From: JAAEKA01 sp049299095
GTDB lineage: Bacteria > Chloroflexota > Anaerolineae > JAAEKA01
Reading direction: 5' to 3'
Assembly (NCBI GenBank): GCA_049299095.1
Contig: JBAQWV010000061.1
Coordinates: 1-64,000 of the forward strand
DNA: 64,000 nt
Made by a program: the position numbers and the translations under genes. The notes under the pieces were generated by a model that did no database searches, was not told where the DNA came from, and was given only the letters and a program-made list of their open reading frames with translations. Positions 16,264 through 24,779 of this stretch are shown here, in pieces (position 1 is the first letter of the stretch; the number at the start of each line of letters is the position of its first letter).

Positions 16264-17649
16264 ATGACAACCCCTTCTGAACTTTCACCCGACCTGCGCC
16301 CGGTGCGCTATTGCCCGAACTGCGGGCAGCGTGTGGCGCAAAAAGCTGAAACCTGCTTCATGTGTGGCTATGACCTGCATGCCGGCGAGCAGCGACAAAT
16401 CTCTTTCCCTGTGCGCGAGGCGCTGCTGATCCTCGTGATCCTCGGTATCACCTATCTCTGGTGGACGCGCAGCAGCGATGCGTCGGAAGTGACTGCCCAG
16501 CCCGCACCAACCACCAGCGCCGCAGTCGCTCCCTCCGCCCCCGCGGACACGCCGACTTTAGCTGCCACGGCGTCAATTACGGCCAGCCAAGCCATCACCA
16601 GCAGCGTGGCGATCACCGCCACCGCGCCGACCATCCCCGCAGAACCGCCTACACCGATCACGTATACGGTGACGAGTGGCGACACCATTGAGGGCATTGC
16701 CGAACGCTATGGCATCAGTGTGCAGGATTTAATGAACTTCAACGGCCTGAGCAGCGATCTGATCCAGATAGATCAGACGCTGACCATCCCCGTTGGCCCG
16801 CTGCCCGCGGCCACCGATACCCCCGTGCCTACTGCTGCGCCGCCAGAACCAACCGCCACACCCATCGTTTATTTTGTGGCGAGCGGTGACACCGTCGAGC
16901 GCATTGCCAGCCGCTACGATGTGTCTGCCAGCGCACTGTTGAGCTATAACGACTTGAGCAGTGACTTGTTACAAGTTGGTCAACGGTTGATCATCCCTTC
17001 CAGCAACACCAGCAGCGCCGACGCAGGCACAGCCACTCCCACGGCAACCCCCAAGAACGCGATTTATCTGGTGGTGGTGCGCGAGGGCGACACCATCGAG
17101 AGCATTGCCAAGCAGTTTAGCACATCCATTGACGCAATTGTCTCATTTGACCCTGACATTGAAAACGCGGATTCGATCATTCGCCCCGGTCAGCAAGTGA
17201 TTGTACCGGTGGGTACAGTGACGGCTACCCTGACTGTGCAAGCCTTCTCTGGCCCGGCCGCCACACTGGTTCCCACCCCCACTGCCACCCCTGGCCCGCC
17301 CCATGCTGCGCCGCAACTGATGACACCGCTGGACGGCGCAAGTCTGGATGGCGGCACGATTTTGCTGCAATGGCTGTCTGTCGGCACGCTGGCCCCCGAT
17401 GAGGTCTATGTGGTGCGCATTGTGCCCGACGGCCGCGTGCGAGAGGAACTGACCGCGACCACGGTTGGCACCAGCTACCGCATCCCGTCCGACTGGCTGG
17501 AGCAGCAAGGCCGGCGCTTCAGCCGCTTCCTGTGGAATGTGCAGGTGGCGCGCGGAGTGAGCGCGGTGACAGGACAAGCTGGCAGCTTGCTGGCTACCAG
17601 CTCGCCCAGCCGGTATCGCTCGTTTCAGTGGACGCCTGACACGAATTAG
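16264..17649 (+). CDS. Zinc-ribbon, single-TM, triple-LysM surface protein
   Basis: 461 aa. An N-terminal zinc ribbon (Cys17, 20, 31, 34 in YCPNC and CFMCG) is followed by one membrane helix (about 52-67). Thr/Pro/Ala linkers then separate three LysM domains (about 132-177, 200-246, 267-316). A C-terminal Ig/FN3-like domain (about 345-455) ends the protein. LysM domains bind N-acetylglucosamine polymers such as peptidoglycan. The zinc ribbon would be cytoplasmic and the LysM part outside, so the protein could link an intracellular partner to the wall. The ATG at 16264 is taken because the ribbon follows soon after; the upstream 28 residues look non-conserved. Confidence 0.85.
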   Translation: MTTPSELSPDLRPVRYCPNCGQRVAQKAETCFMCGYDLHAGEQRQISFPVREALLILVILGITYLWWTRSSDASEVTAQPAPTTSAAVAPSAPADTPTLAATASITASQAITSSVAITATAPTIPAEPPTPITYTVTSGDTIEGIAERYGISVQDLMNFNGLSSDLIQIDQTLTIPVGPLPAATDTPVPTAAPPEPTATPIVYFVASGDTVERIASRYDVSASALLSYNDLSSDLLQVGQRLIIPSSNTSSADAGTATPTATPKNAIYLVVVREGDTIESIAKQFSTSIDAIVSFDPDIENADSIIRPGQQVIVPVGTVTATLTVQAFSGPAATLVPTPTATPGPPHAAPQLMTPLDGASLDGGTILLQWLSVGTLAPDEVYVVRIVPDGRVREELTATTVGTSYRIPSDWLEQQGRRFSRFLWNVQVARGVSAVTGQAGSLLATSSPSRYRSFQWTPDTN

Positions 17650-17675
17650 GCGCGTCAGGCGGGCTGGCCAGTTGA

Positions 17676-18233
17676 CTAATAAATCGTCGGCGCGGTCGGC
17701 GGGACAAAGACCAACCGCAAGTCCAGCTCGTTTTCGTCACCCGGTTCCGCTGGGCTAATTTGCCAGATGCCGGCAGGTGGTACGGGATTGCGGTGGTCGT
17801 AGACGCGCAAGGTTTCCATGGTGGCATCGTCAATGCCGAGCGCACCCAGCAGTGCCATGATCGGCCCACCGTGCGTAAACAGGGCAACCGGCCCCTCTGC
17901 ACCGTCCAGCAGCCCCTGCCAGACTTCTTGCACCACCGGCAACGCACGCGCCAGCACCACTGCGAGGCTTTCCTGTGGTTGCCATTCACGCAGGCCGTCC
18001 AGCACTTCCAGCCGCGCATTTGCGGCCTCCGCGGTGAGACGTGCGGTATGCAGGCAACGTTCCAGCGGGCTGCTGTACACGCGACGCACCCCGGCCTTGT
18101 GCAAAAACCGGGCGGATGCGCGTGCTTCCATGAGGCCCTGCGCGCTCAAAGGCGGACCGGGCGGAATGTGATAGGGAATGTCAGTGCGGGTCCAGTCTGG
18201 ACTGGCGTGACGAACAAGATAGAGAGTTGGCAT
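17676..18233 (-). CDS. Histidine phosphatase (phosphoglycerate-mutase-like) family
   Basis: 185 aa. The RHG-type motif is YLVRHASPDW at residues 4-13 (H8 nucleophile), followed by the second Arg in SSPLERCLHTARLT, the Glu in LREWQPQE and the second His in FTHGGPIMALLG. The enzyme removes phosphate from a small metabolite or a phosphoprotein; the substrate is unknown. The start at 18233 (MPTLYLVRH) is chosen because family members start 3-6 residues before the motif. Convergent with the LysM gene, 26 nt apart. Confidence 0.88.
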   Translation of the reverse strand: MPTLYLVRHASPDWTRTDIPYHIPPGPPLSAQGLMEARASARFLHKAGVRRVYSSPLERCLHTARLTAEAANARLEVLDGLREWQPQESLAVVLARALPVVQEVWQGLLDGAEGPVALFTHGGPIMALLGALGIDDATMETLRVYDHRNPVPPAGIWQISPAEPGDENELDLRLVFVPPTAPTIY

Positions 18234-18288
18234 AGTCCAGCCATTATAGCCGCGTCCGCGCGCTTTACCCAAACCATTTGGAGGTTAT

Positions 18289-19071
18289 ATGCCCCGTGTT
18301 TCTGTGGCGGATCAAAGCATTTATTATCGCGCCAGCACCAACGACTTGACGGGACGCAAATCGCCTTTGCTGCTGATCCACGGCGCGGGGGGCACGCACA
18401 TGCACTGGCCGGCTGCGCTGCGCCGTCTGCCTGACTGGACGGTGTACGCGCTGGATTTACCCGGCCACGGCAATTCTGCGCCACCCGGACGGGACAGCAT
18501 CGCCGCGTATCGCGATGTGATCTACGGCGTTTGCCAGGCGCTGCAGCTGCCGCGCGTGGTGTTGGTGGGACATTCGATGGGAGGCGCGATTGTGCAGGAT
18601 TTTGCGCTGCACTTCCCGCAGCGTCTAGCTGGCATGGCGCTGATTGGCACGGCCGCTCGGCTGCGCGTGGCTCCGGCCATCCTCGACGGCGTGCGCACGG
18701 ACTTCCCCGCTACCGCGCGGCTGATCACCGAGTGGGTTCACGCACAGAACGGGTCGGAACAGTTGCAGCGCATGTACTATCAACGCCTGCTGGAGGTGGA
18801 CCCGGAGGTGCTGCACGGCGATTTTTACGCGTGCGAGCATTTTGACCTGCGCGCGGACACCGCGCGGCTGGACACGCCGGCGCTGGTGGTGTGTGGCACG
18901 GCGGATGTAATGACACCGCCCAAGTTCAGCGAGTCGCTGGTGCAGACTTTGCCCAACGCGCGGCTGGTCTTGTTGCCCAACGTCGGGCACATGGCGCAAC
19001 TCGAAGCGCCGGAAGCGGTCGCCACAGCCGTGACCGCGTTTTTGGAAGAAATAGAGGCACGGGGCAAGTAG
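18289..19071 (+). CDS. Alpha/beta hydrolase
   Basis: 260 aa. The nucleophile elbow is GHSMGG (Ser about 97), the oxyanion region is LLIHGAGGTHMHW, the acid is Asp in VVCGTADVMTPP and the His is in NVGHMAQLE. The ATG at 18289 has a TTGGAGG ribosome site. The family includes esterases, haloperoxidases and C-C hydrolases; the substrate is not predictable. The gene is divergent from the histidine phosphatase (55 bp gap) and convergent with rdgB, where a strong inverted repeat (19065-19120) covers both 3' ends. Confidence 0.88.
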   Translation: MPRVSVADQSIYYRASTNDLTGRKSPLLLIHGAGGTHMHWPAALRRLPDWTVYALDLPGHGNSAPPGRDSIAAYRDVIYGVCQALQLPRVVLVGHSMGGAIVQDFALHFPQRLAGMALIGTAARLRVAPAILDGVRTDFPATARLITEWVHAQNGSEQLQRMYYQRLLEVDPEVLHGDFYACEHFDLRADTARLDTPALVVCGTADVMTPPKFSESLVQTLPNARLVLLPNVGHMAQLEAPEAVATAVTAFLEEIEARGK

Positions 19072-19120
19072 ACAAGAGGCAAGTGGATGAGGACGCCCTA
19101 TCCACTGACCTGTCTACTTG
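19065..19120. repeat. Nested inverted repeat at convergent gene ends
   Basis: CAAGTAGACA (19065-19074) pairs perfectly with TGTCTACTTG (19111-19120), and AGTGGAT (19082-19088) with ATCCACT (19100-19106). It overlaps the last codons of the alpha/beta hydrolase gene and of rdgB. No T-run follows, so it is not a classic terminator. The CAAGTAGACA word resembles sequence at 46562-46620. Confidence 0.6.
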
Positions 19121-19731
19121 TTTGCCTGCATTCTGCCGCCCAACACCTCTTTGGCGGCTTGGGCGGCGCGGGCGCGGTGGCTGATCTGGTTTTTGATGTC
19201 TGGTGATAGCTCGGCCATGGCCAGCAGATAATCGAAATCCGCGACCAGAAAGACAGGATCGTAGCCGAAGCCGAAATCGCCGCGCGGCACACGACTAATA
19301 CGCCCTTCGCAGGCCCCGTTGGTGGTCACCACGCGGCCATCCGGCCAGGCCAGCGCGACCACGCATCGAAACCGCGCGCTACGCGCGGTTTCCGGCGTGT
19401 CGTTCAATTGATCGAGCAGCAGCGCGTAGCGATCGGCATCTGTGCGTGCGACGGGTGCGCCATAGCGTGCTGAATAGACCCCCGGCGCGCCGTTCAGTGC
19501 ATCCACTTCCAGACCAGAATCGTCCGCCCAGGTGAGCAACCCGCTGAGCGCTGCATAAGCCTGCGCTTTCAGCATTGCATTGGCCTCGAAGGTGTCACCG
19601 GTTTCCTCTACCTCAACCGTAATCCCTTCGGCGTCCAGGTAAGTGACCTCAAAAGGCAACCCGGCCAGCAAGGTACGGTATTCCTGCACCTTGCCCTGAT
19701 TGTGAGTTGCGATCAGTAGTTTTTCGTACAT
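19114..19731 (-). CDS. rdgB: dITP/XTP pyrophosphatase (RdgB/HAM1)
   Basis: 205 aa. It removes non-canonical purine nucleotides (dITP, XTP) from the pool to protect DNA. Motifs in order are ATHNQGKVQEY, DDSGLEVDAL (catalytic Asp), GVYSARYG, GFGYDPVFLV and ISHRARA near the end. The ATG at 19731 (MYEKLLIATHN) is preceded by TTGGAG and fits the family; the longer upstream frame adds 30 non-conserved residues over the prs promoter. Divergent from prs. Confidence 0.95.
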   Translation of the reverse strand: MYEKLLIATHNQGKVQEYRTLLAGLPFEVTYLDAEGITVEVEETGDTFEANAMLKAQAYAALSGLLTWADDSGLEVDALNGAPGVYSARYGAPVARTDADRYALLLDQLNDTPETARSARFRCVVALAWPDGRVVTTNGACEGRISRVPRGDFGFGYDPVFLVADFDYLLAMAELSPDIKNQISHRARAAQAAKEVLGGRMQANK

Positions 19732-19751
19732 AGATTTGGCTCCAAATGGAA

Positions 19752-19780
19752 TTGACCACGGGGGGATGATAACATATAAT
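19752..19780 (+). promoter_or_regulatory. Sigma70 promoter of the prs operon
   Basis: TTGACC (19752-19757), 17 bp, TATAAT (19775-19780), 56 bp before the GTG start of prs. Confidence 0.75.
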
Positions 19781-19835
19781 TCCGAGCGCGACGAAGTTTT
19801 AGCGCCGATCTGTCTCACCACTCAGGAGGTATGTC

Positions 19836-20897
19836 GTGCCCGAATATCCACTTCGTTTGTTCAGCGGCAGCGCTAACAAGCCACTGGCCGACGAAATCGC
19901 CGCCATTCTCAAGCAGGATTTGGGTAGTTGCACCACAACGCACTTGCCCGACAGCGAAATCCACGTTCAGATTAATGAACTGGTACGCGGCGACGATGTT
20001 TTCTTTATTCAGCCGTGCGGAGCGCCCGTCAACGATAATTTGATGGAGTTGCTGCTGTACTTGGACGCTTTTCGCCGGGCTTCGGTGCATAGCATCACCC
20101 TGGTTGTGCCCTACTTCCCGTATGGACGCCAGGAACGGATGGCGATGGGCCGGGAAGCGATCAGCGCGCGCGTGGCGGCACGCATGATTGAGACGCTGGG
20201 AGCCAGCCGCTTGATCTATGTAGATATTCATGCCGAAGCTACGCAGGGCTTTTTCGATATTCCGGTAGACCCGCTGTCTGCGCGCGAAGTGCTGGCATCG
20301 CATTTCATGAGCGACCCCAAATTTCGCAATGCTGTGGTCGTGTCGCCGGATGTGGGACGCACCAAAGTCGCCAGCCGCTTTGCCGAGACGCTGCAACTGC
20401 CGTTGGTCCTGATGCACAAACGCCGCGAAAGCTTCGATTCGGTGCGCACCACCCATGTGGTGGGCGATATTAAGGACAAAATACCGATTGTGATTGACGA
20501 CTTGATCGCGGGCGGTAGCATCCTGACCCAACTCGACGGCTTAATCGAGGCCGGTGCGCGACCAGAAATCTATCTGGCTGTGACGCATCCGGTGTTGCTG
20601 CCCAGCGCGCTGGAACGCCTCGATAAATACGATTATATCAAAGAATTGGTAGTCACTAACACCGTGCCTATACCGCTGGAAAAGCGGCATCCCAAGATCG
20701 TGGTCAAATCCATCGCGCCGCTGCTGGCCGACACGATTTACCGCATCTGGACGCGGCGCTCCATCAGCCCGCTGTTGCAGCGGGCGCATGACGCGGTGGA
20801 GCCTCCCTTGTTGCGCCTTGCCCGGCAGGCCAGCATTGATCTTGCTGATTACAAGCCAATTTCTGAAGGAGATTCACCTGTTGTATCCATGGCTTGA
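19836..20897 (+). CDS. prs: Ribose-phosphate pyrophosphokinase (PRPP synthetase) with altered PRPP loop
   Basis: 353 aa, GTG start at 19836 with a strong AGGAGG site. The family enzyme makes PRPP from ribose-5-phosphate and ATP for nucleotide, His and Trp synthesis. Metal and ATP motifs are recognisable: VVPYFPYGRQERMAMGREA and DIHAEATQGFFDIPVD. The usual PRPP loop DDMIDTGGT is one residue shorter here, reading DDLIAGGS, and the catalytic flexible loop reads KRRESFD. The C-terminus is about 30 residues longer than usual. It may still be active, or it may be a regulatory paralogue like the eukaryotic PRPP synthetase-associated proteins. It overlaps the next gene by 17 nt. Confidence 0.85.
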   Translation: MPEYPLRLFSGSANKPLADEIAAILKQDLGSCTTTHLPDSEIHVQINELVRGDDVFFIQPCGAPVNDNLMELLLYLDAFRRASVHSITLVVPYFPYGRQERMAMGREAISARVAARMIETLGASRLIYVDIHAEATQGFFDIPVDPLSAREVLASHFMSDPKFRNAVVVSPDVGRTKVASRFAETLQLPLVLMHKRRESFDSVRTTHVVGDIKDKIPIVIDDLIAGGSILTQLDGLIEAGARPEIYLAVTHPVLLPSALERLDKYDYIKELVVTNTVPIPLEKRHPKIVVKSIAPLLADTIYRIWTRRSISPLLQRAHDAVEPPLLRLARQASIDLADYKPISEGDSPVVSMA

Positions 20898-21414
20898 CCT
20901 TTATGCCCCTTATCTGGCGCCGCTGGCACTTGTCGCCGCCATTGCTGCGCTGATCTGGGGAACCATGCAGCATCGCCAGCTGCGCAGCCTCACGGAACGT
21001 TATACTGCTCTGACCGCCGGTACCAATGGCGGCAACCTCGAAACCGTCCTGAACAGCCATCTGGAAAACGTCCAAGCCGCGCGGACACAGGCCAGCGATG
21101 CACTGGCAATTGTCCAGCGCGTGCAGCATGACAGCACCGCCTTTCTGCAGCATCTCGCCCTGGTGCGCTATAACCCGTTCAGTCACACCGGCGGCGATCA
21201 ATCGTTTGTGTTGGTATTGGCAGATCATCACGGTAATGGCGCAATCGTGAACAGCCTGCACGCCCGCGAGGGCACGCGCGTGTACGCCAAGCCGCTGGCG
21301 GCTTGGGAATCGCTGTACACGCTCACCGAAGAAGAACAGGAAGCCATCAGCAAAGCGCGCAGCCAGCCGGTGGTCTTTGCCAACGGCAATGGAAAGGTAA
21401 CCGAGCATGTTTAG
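20881..21414 (+). CDS. DUF4446 family membrane protein
   Basis: 177 aa from a TTG start at 20881, chosen because AAGGAG lies 9 nt before it and the protein then begins just ahead of its one membrane helix (about 8-27). A coiled-coil-like region follows (about 32-85), then a compact beta domain (FLQHLALVRYNPFSHTGGDQ and SFVLVLADHHGNGAIVNSLH) typical of DUF4446. Function is unknown. It overlaps prs by 17 nt and the bactofilin gene by 8 nt, so the three are translated as a coupled unit. Confidence 0.8.
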   Translation: MYPWLDLYAPYLAPLALVAAIAALIWGTMQHRQLRSLTERYTALTAGTNGGNLETVLNSHLENVQAARTQASDALAIVQRVQHDSTAFLQHLALVRYNPFSHTGGDQSFVLVLADHHGNGAIVNSLHAREGTRVYAKPLAAWESLYTLTEEEQEAISKARSQPVVFANGNGKVTEHV

Positions 21415-21835
21415 CAAAGAACGACGCCCCGATCCCGATCTGATTGACGTAAGCCTGGGGCCGCGCGTCACCTTTAGCGGCACGTTGCGCTGTGATGGCA
21501 GCATCCGCATCGAAGGCGTAATGGAATCCGGCGAAATTGAAACGCTGGGCAACGTGATTATCGGCCCCGGCGCCAAGGTTATGGCGAATATCAAGGCGCG
21601 CACGGTCTCCATCTCCGGCTCGTACAACGGTGAAATCAACGCGCAACGCGTGGAACTGCTGGAGGGTGGCCGCGCCTGGGGCACCATCAAGGTTACATCC
21701 TTCCTGTTGGATGAAGGCGCGTATCTGCGCGGCGAGCTGGTGATGCAAACGGAAACGCCCAACGAGCCGTTCGTATTGCCGCGCAGCGAAAAGCCGATCT
21801 CAATCATTGACAAGCCTACCCCACCGGCCGCGTAA
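21407..21835 (+). CDS. Bactofilin (polymer-forming cytoskeletal protein)
   Basis: 142 aa, the usual length. The central domain (about 15-110) is a run of short beta strands of a right-handed beta helix: GTLRCDGSIRIEGVMESGEI, NVIIGPGAKVMANI, KARTVSISGSYNGEINA. Flanking tails are short and disordered-looking. Bactofilins assemble without nucleotides into membrane-associated filaments that localise cell-wall enzymes and shape the cell. Its coupling to a membrane protein (DUF4446) suggests that this protein anchors the filament (inference). Confidence 0.92.
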   Translation: MFSKERRPDPDLIDVSLGPRVTFSGTLRCDGSIRIEGVMESGEIETLGNVIIGPGAKVMANIKARTVSISGSYNGEINAQRVELLEGGRAWGTIKVTSFLLDEGAYLRGELVMQTETPNEPFVLPRSEKPISIIDKPTPPAA

Positions 21836-21880
21836 CGAAAACGTCAGTGTCGCTTTACCGGGAAACTGTGTTGAAGTTCA

Positions 21881-21915
21881 GAGTGCGGAAATGGCAATTC
21901 GCCACTTCCGCACTC
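21881..21915 (+). repeat. Hairpin element, probable first terminator after bactofilin
   Basis: A 15-bp stem GAGTGCGGAAATGGC / GCCACTTCCGCACTC with one mismatch, followed by a T-rich stretch (CCTTGTTTTT). Its core matches the inverted-repeat elements at 33627 and 53283. Confidence 0.65.
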
Positions 21916-21949
21916 TCCTTGTTTTTCAAACGATCTCTTCTCTAAATGC

Positions 21950-21986
21950 AAAAGCCGCCCGGCAACACTGCCAGGCGGCTTTTTTT
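21950..21986. terminator. Bidirectional Rho-independent terminator
   Basis: AAAAGCCGCC and GGCGGCTTTT enclose a second pairing (GGCA/TGCC). It lies between the convergent bactofilin and GT2 genes and has A- and T-runs on both sides. Confidence 0.85.
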
Positions 21987-22013
21987 GTTTCAAGACTACT
22001 GCTGGCCGTTTTC

Positions 22014-23516
22014 TTAGCGCGCGACCGGTGTCTGCGGTGCGGGGTGCAACTTGCGCCGCGGTGCAGCCTGACGTTGCCAGTTCTGGCGCAGTGAAATCAC
22101 GATCATCGTGGCAAACCCCGCGGCGTATTGCAGCATGAACGGCGCAACGTAATAATGTCCCTGCGTCCACGCCACGTACAATGCCGCCAGCGCATAAAGC
22201 ATCAGTGCCAGTTCGGCCAGCAACATTCTATTGAGCGGCAATGTGTAGCGCGTTTGCTCCCAGGCATCCCCGCGATCCTGAACGCGAAACTTGGGGGTGC
22301 GCTGGAAGTCCACCGACTGGTTGGACAAGCCGCGCAGCACCGCGGCGGTATTGTTGGCGGCCAGCCCCGTCCCCACCAGCACCAGCAACGGCAATGCCGC
22401 CAGCCGCTGAAGCCAGCCCTGCCCGCGGTACAACTCCCACTGCGATACTGCGTACAGCAGCGGCGGGCCAACGCTGGCAAGGCTCAGATAAGTCAGCAGC
22501 CAGCGCAGCGGAGCGGCAGCAGCAGTATCGAGCAGCAACATCGGCAACGTCAGCAGCAGCAGCAGGATCATCAGTGGGTGGCAGAAGTACGCGCCGAGGT
22601 GGATCAGACCTTCGACCTTGGACACCCAGGGGCGCGAGCTGCGCGCTACCGGCCAGGCCAGCTTGCGAAACACCTGGATCGAACCGGTGGCCCAGCGGCT
22701 TTGCTGGCGCTTGAAGGCGGCTAACTGCGGCGGAATCTCTGCGGGGGCGCTGACATCCGGCAAGTATAGACCCTGCCAGCCGCGCAGTTGCGCCCGGTAG
22801 CTCAAATCAAGATCTTCGCACAGCGTATCCGCTTGCCAACCGCCCGCGTCCTCGATGCACTGTCTGCGCCACAGACCCGCAGTCCCGTTGAAGCCGAAGA
22901 ACCACCCCATGCGCTGCCGTACTGTCTGTTCGACGACGAAATGGCCGTCCAGTGCCAACGCCTGCGCCTGCGTCAAGGGCGAATATCCAGCGTTCAGGTG
23001 CGCCCAGCGCGTTTGCAGGAAGCCAAGCTGCGGATTTGCCAGCAGATGCGGAACAGTGCGGCGTAAAAAGTCGGGCGCGGGCACGAAATCAGCGTCGAAA
23101 ATGGCGATCAGGTCGCCTTGCACCTGCGGCATGGCCGCGGCGAGTGCGCCCGCCTTGAAACCGGGGCGCACGGTGCGGTGCAGCACCTGCACATCCAACC
23201 CCTGACCGCGGCTGCGCTCGGCGCTGGCCTGCACCAGCGCGGTGGTTTCGTCAGTTGAATCGTCCAGTAACTGAATGTGCAGGCGGGCGCGCGGGTAATC
23301 GAGCGCGACCAGTGCCTCGATCAGTCGGTCGGCCACATGCAATTCGTTAAAAATCGGGGCCTGAATGGTGACATCGGGCCAGTGTGCCGGTTGGGGCGGG
23401 GTGGGCTGCACGCGGCGACGTTGCCGCAGGTAAAGAATCGTCAAAATCAGAGTGTTCGCTCCATACACCGCTAACAACAGCGCGGCCAGTGCATGGAGGA
23501 GAGCAAGAAATGACAA
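22014..23516 (-). CDS. Processive GT2 glycosyltransferase (cellulose-synthase-like)
   Basis: 500 aa from a proposed TTG start at 23516 (GGGAG lies a few bases before it). Any longer frame overlaps the next gene and its own promoter. There is one N-terminal helix, then the GT2 domain with LLDDSTDE, FDADF, LCEDLDLSYRAQLRGW and QQSRWATG (D, DxD, TED-like, QxxRW). Four or so C-terminal helices follow. This is the layout of cellulose, hyaluronan or beta-glucan synthases and of glucosylceramide-type transferases. It would polymerise or transfer a beta-linked sugar across the membrane. The product is unknown. The GT4 gene upstream is co-directional. Confidence 0.85.
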   Translation of the reverse strand: MSFLALLHALAALLLAVYGANTLILTILYLRQRRRVQPTPPQPAHWPDVTIQAPIFNELHVADRLIEALVALDYPRARLHIQLLDDSTDETTALVQASAERSRGQGLDVQVLHRTVRPGFKAGALAAAMPQVQGDLIAIFDADFVPAPDFLRRTVPHLLANPQLGFLQTRWAHLNAGYSPLTQAQALALDGHFVVEQTVRQRMGWFFGFNGTAGLWRRQCIEDAGGWQADTLCEDLDLSYRAQLRGWQGLYLPDVSAPAEIPPQLAAFKRQQSRWATGSIQVFRKLAWPVARSSRPWVSKVEGLIHLGAYFCHPLMILLLLLTLPMLLLDTAAAAPLRWLLTYLSLASVGPPLLYAVSQWELYRGQGWLQRLAALPLLVLVGTGLAANNTAAVLRGLSNQSVDFQRTPKFRVQDRGDAWEQTRYTLPLNRMLLAELALMLYALAALYVAWTQGHYYVAPFMLQYAAGFATMIVISLRQNWQRQAAPRRKLHPAPQTPVAR

Positions 23517-23567
23517 CAGATTGCTCCCAAAAATTAAAAATCGTGCGCATACTGCGCGCACGTCTTG

Positions 23568-23596
23568 AGTATAGCACCAAGCCAACGATCTACCAA
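23568..23596 (-). promoter_or_regulatory. Internal promoter of the GT2 gene
   Basis: On the minus strand: TTGGTA (23596-23591), 17 bp, TATACT (23573-23568), about 50 bp before the proposed TTG start. Confidence 0.55.
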
Positions 23597-23613
23597 AAGC
23601 TTCGGCAGCCAGT

Positions 23614-24777
23614 TCAGTTGGTCGCGACGGCTTCGTAGACGGCCAGCGTGGCCGCAGCCATGCGCTGCCAGGTAAATTTCTGGGCACGGGCCAGCCCCGC
23701 CGCGCGCAGGCGGGTGTGCAGCGTGCGGTCGCTGACCACGCGCACCATTGCCGCGGTGAGTTGGTTAACGTCCTGGGGATGCACCAGCAGCGCAGCATCG
23801 CCAGCCACTTCCGGCAGCGAACTGACTGTGCTGGTGATCACCGGTGTGCCGCTGGCCATCGCCTCCAGCACGGGCAGACCAAAGCCTTCATAGGTCGAGG
23901 GGAAGAGAAACAGGTCAGCATCACGATAAAGCTGGGCCAACTCGTCCTGCGAGACGTGCCGCAGACGCTGCACGCGGCGCAGATCCAGGGCAGGATGCTG
24001 GCGCAGCAATTCGTTGTCGGTGGCGTCGTCTTGGCCGACTAGCACCAGCCGATGTGGCATAGCGGGCAGGGCGCCGCAGAATTCGGCAAAGGCAGCCAAC
24101 GCGACGGGTCGGTTTTTGTTGGCAAATGCGCCTCCCACGAACAGGATAAAGGGCGGTTCCGCTGCGGGCTGCACCGCGGGGAAAAAAACCGCGTGATCCA
24201 CCCCTTCATGCACCACAACACAGCGCGCTGGATTGGCGTGCATCACCTGCAAGGCATCCTGTCGGGTAGCCTCGCTGACACAGATCAGCCGGTCGGCGCG
24301 ACGGGCAATTTGCATCTGCCGCGCGTACCACCAGCGGTTGAGCGCCTTGTCGTTGAACAAAGCGGGCACGCGCAGCGGGATGAAGTCGTGCAGCGTGACC
24401 ACCAGCTTGTGCGCAGCCCACCACGGCACGCCGGGCACACTGAAAGCGGCTACAAAACCGGGGCTGTGGAAGAGATCGGCGGGCTGGCGCGCCAATAGCG
24501 CAGGCAGCAGCAGTTGATGGCTGACGAAACCGCTCAAACGGCCCAGCCGCGGCTGCGGCAGGGTAACGATTTCGACGTTTTCGGGCAACGGGCCGAGGGC
24601 AGCCGTCAGCACCCCCCTGGGGGCGGCCTGGTCGGCTGGCTCGGCATAGGCCAGCAAGCGGTATGTGTTGCGCCGATCCAGTGTAAACAGGGCACGCAGC
24701 AGTTCGCGTGTATACGTGCCCACCCCGCGCGTCCGGTGGCCGGTTTGCAGGGGGGTAGCGTCGAACAGAATGCGCAT
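23614..24777 (-). CDS. GT4 family glycosyltransferase
   Basis: 387 aa. It begins MRILFDATPLQTGHRTRGVGTYTRE, a GT4 opening with the glycine-rich acceptor loop. The donor half has ILFVGGAFANKNRP and FPSTYEGFGLPVLEAMASGTPVITS with the EX7E pair. It resembles the GT4 enzyme at 11283 in overall layout but not closely in sequence. It starts 2 nt after the stop of cdaA on the same strand, so it is likely co-transcribed with the c-di-AMP cyclase gene. Confidence 0.93.
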   Translation of the reverse strand: MRILFDATPLQTGHRTRGVGTYTRELLRALFTLDRRNTYRLLAYAEPADQAAPRGVLTAALGPLPENVEIVTLPQPRLGRLSGFVSHQLLLPALLARQPADLFHSPGFVAAFSVPGVPWWAAHKLVVTLHDFIPLRVPALFNDKALNRWWYARQMQIARRADRLICVSEATRQDALQVMHANPARCVVVHEGVDHAVFFPAVQPAAEPPFILFVGGAFANKNRPVALAAFAEFCGALPAMPHRLVLVGQDDATDNELLRQHPALDLRRVQRLRHVSQDELAQLYRDADLFLFPSTYEGFGLPVLEAMASGTPVITSTVSSLPEVAGDAALLVHPQDVNQLTAAMVRVVSDRTLHTRLRAAGLARAQKFTWQRMAAATLAVYEAVATN

Positions 24778-24779
24778 GA

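Noticed and set aside
20764..21813. 349-codon minus-strand frame over prs, DUF4446 and bactofilin
   Set aside because: Antisense shadow across three coupled genes.
22014..23798. Longer GT2 frame starting at 23798
   Set aside because: The first 94 codons overlap the GT4 gene and the GT2 promoter and look non-coding.
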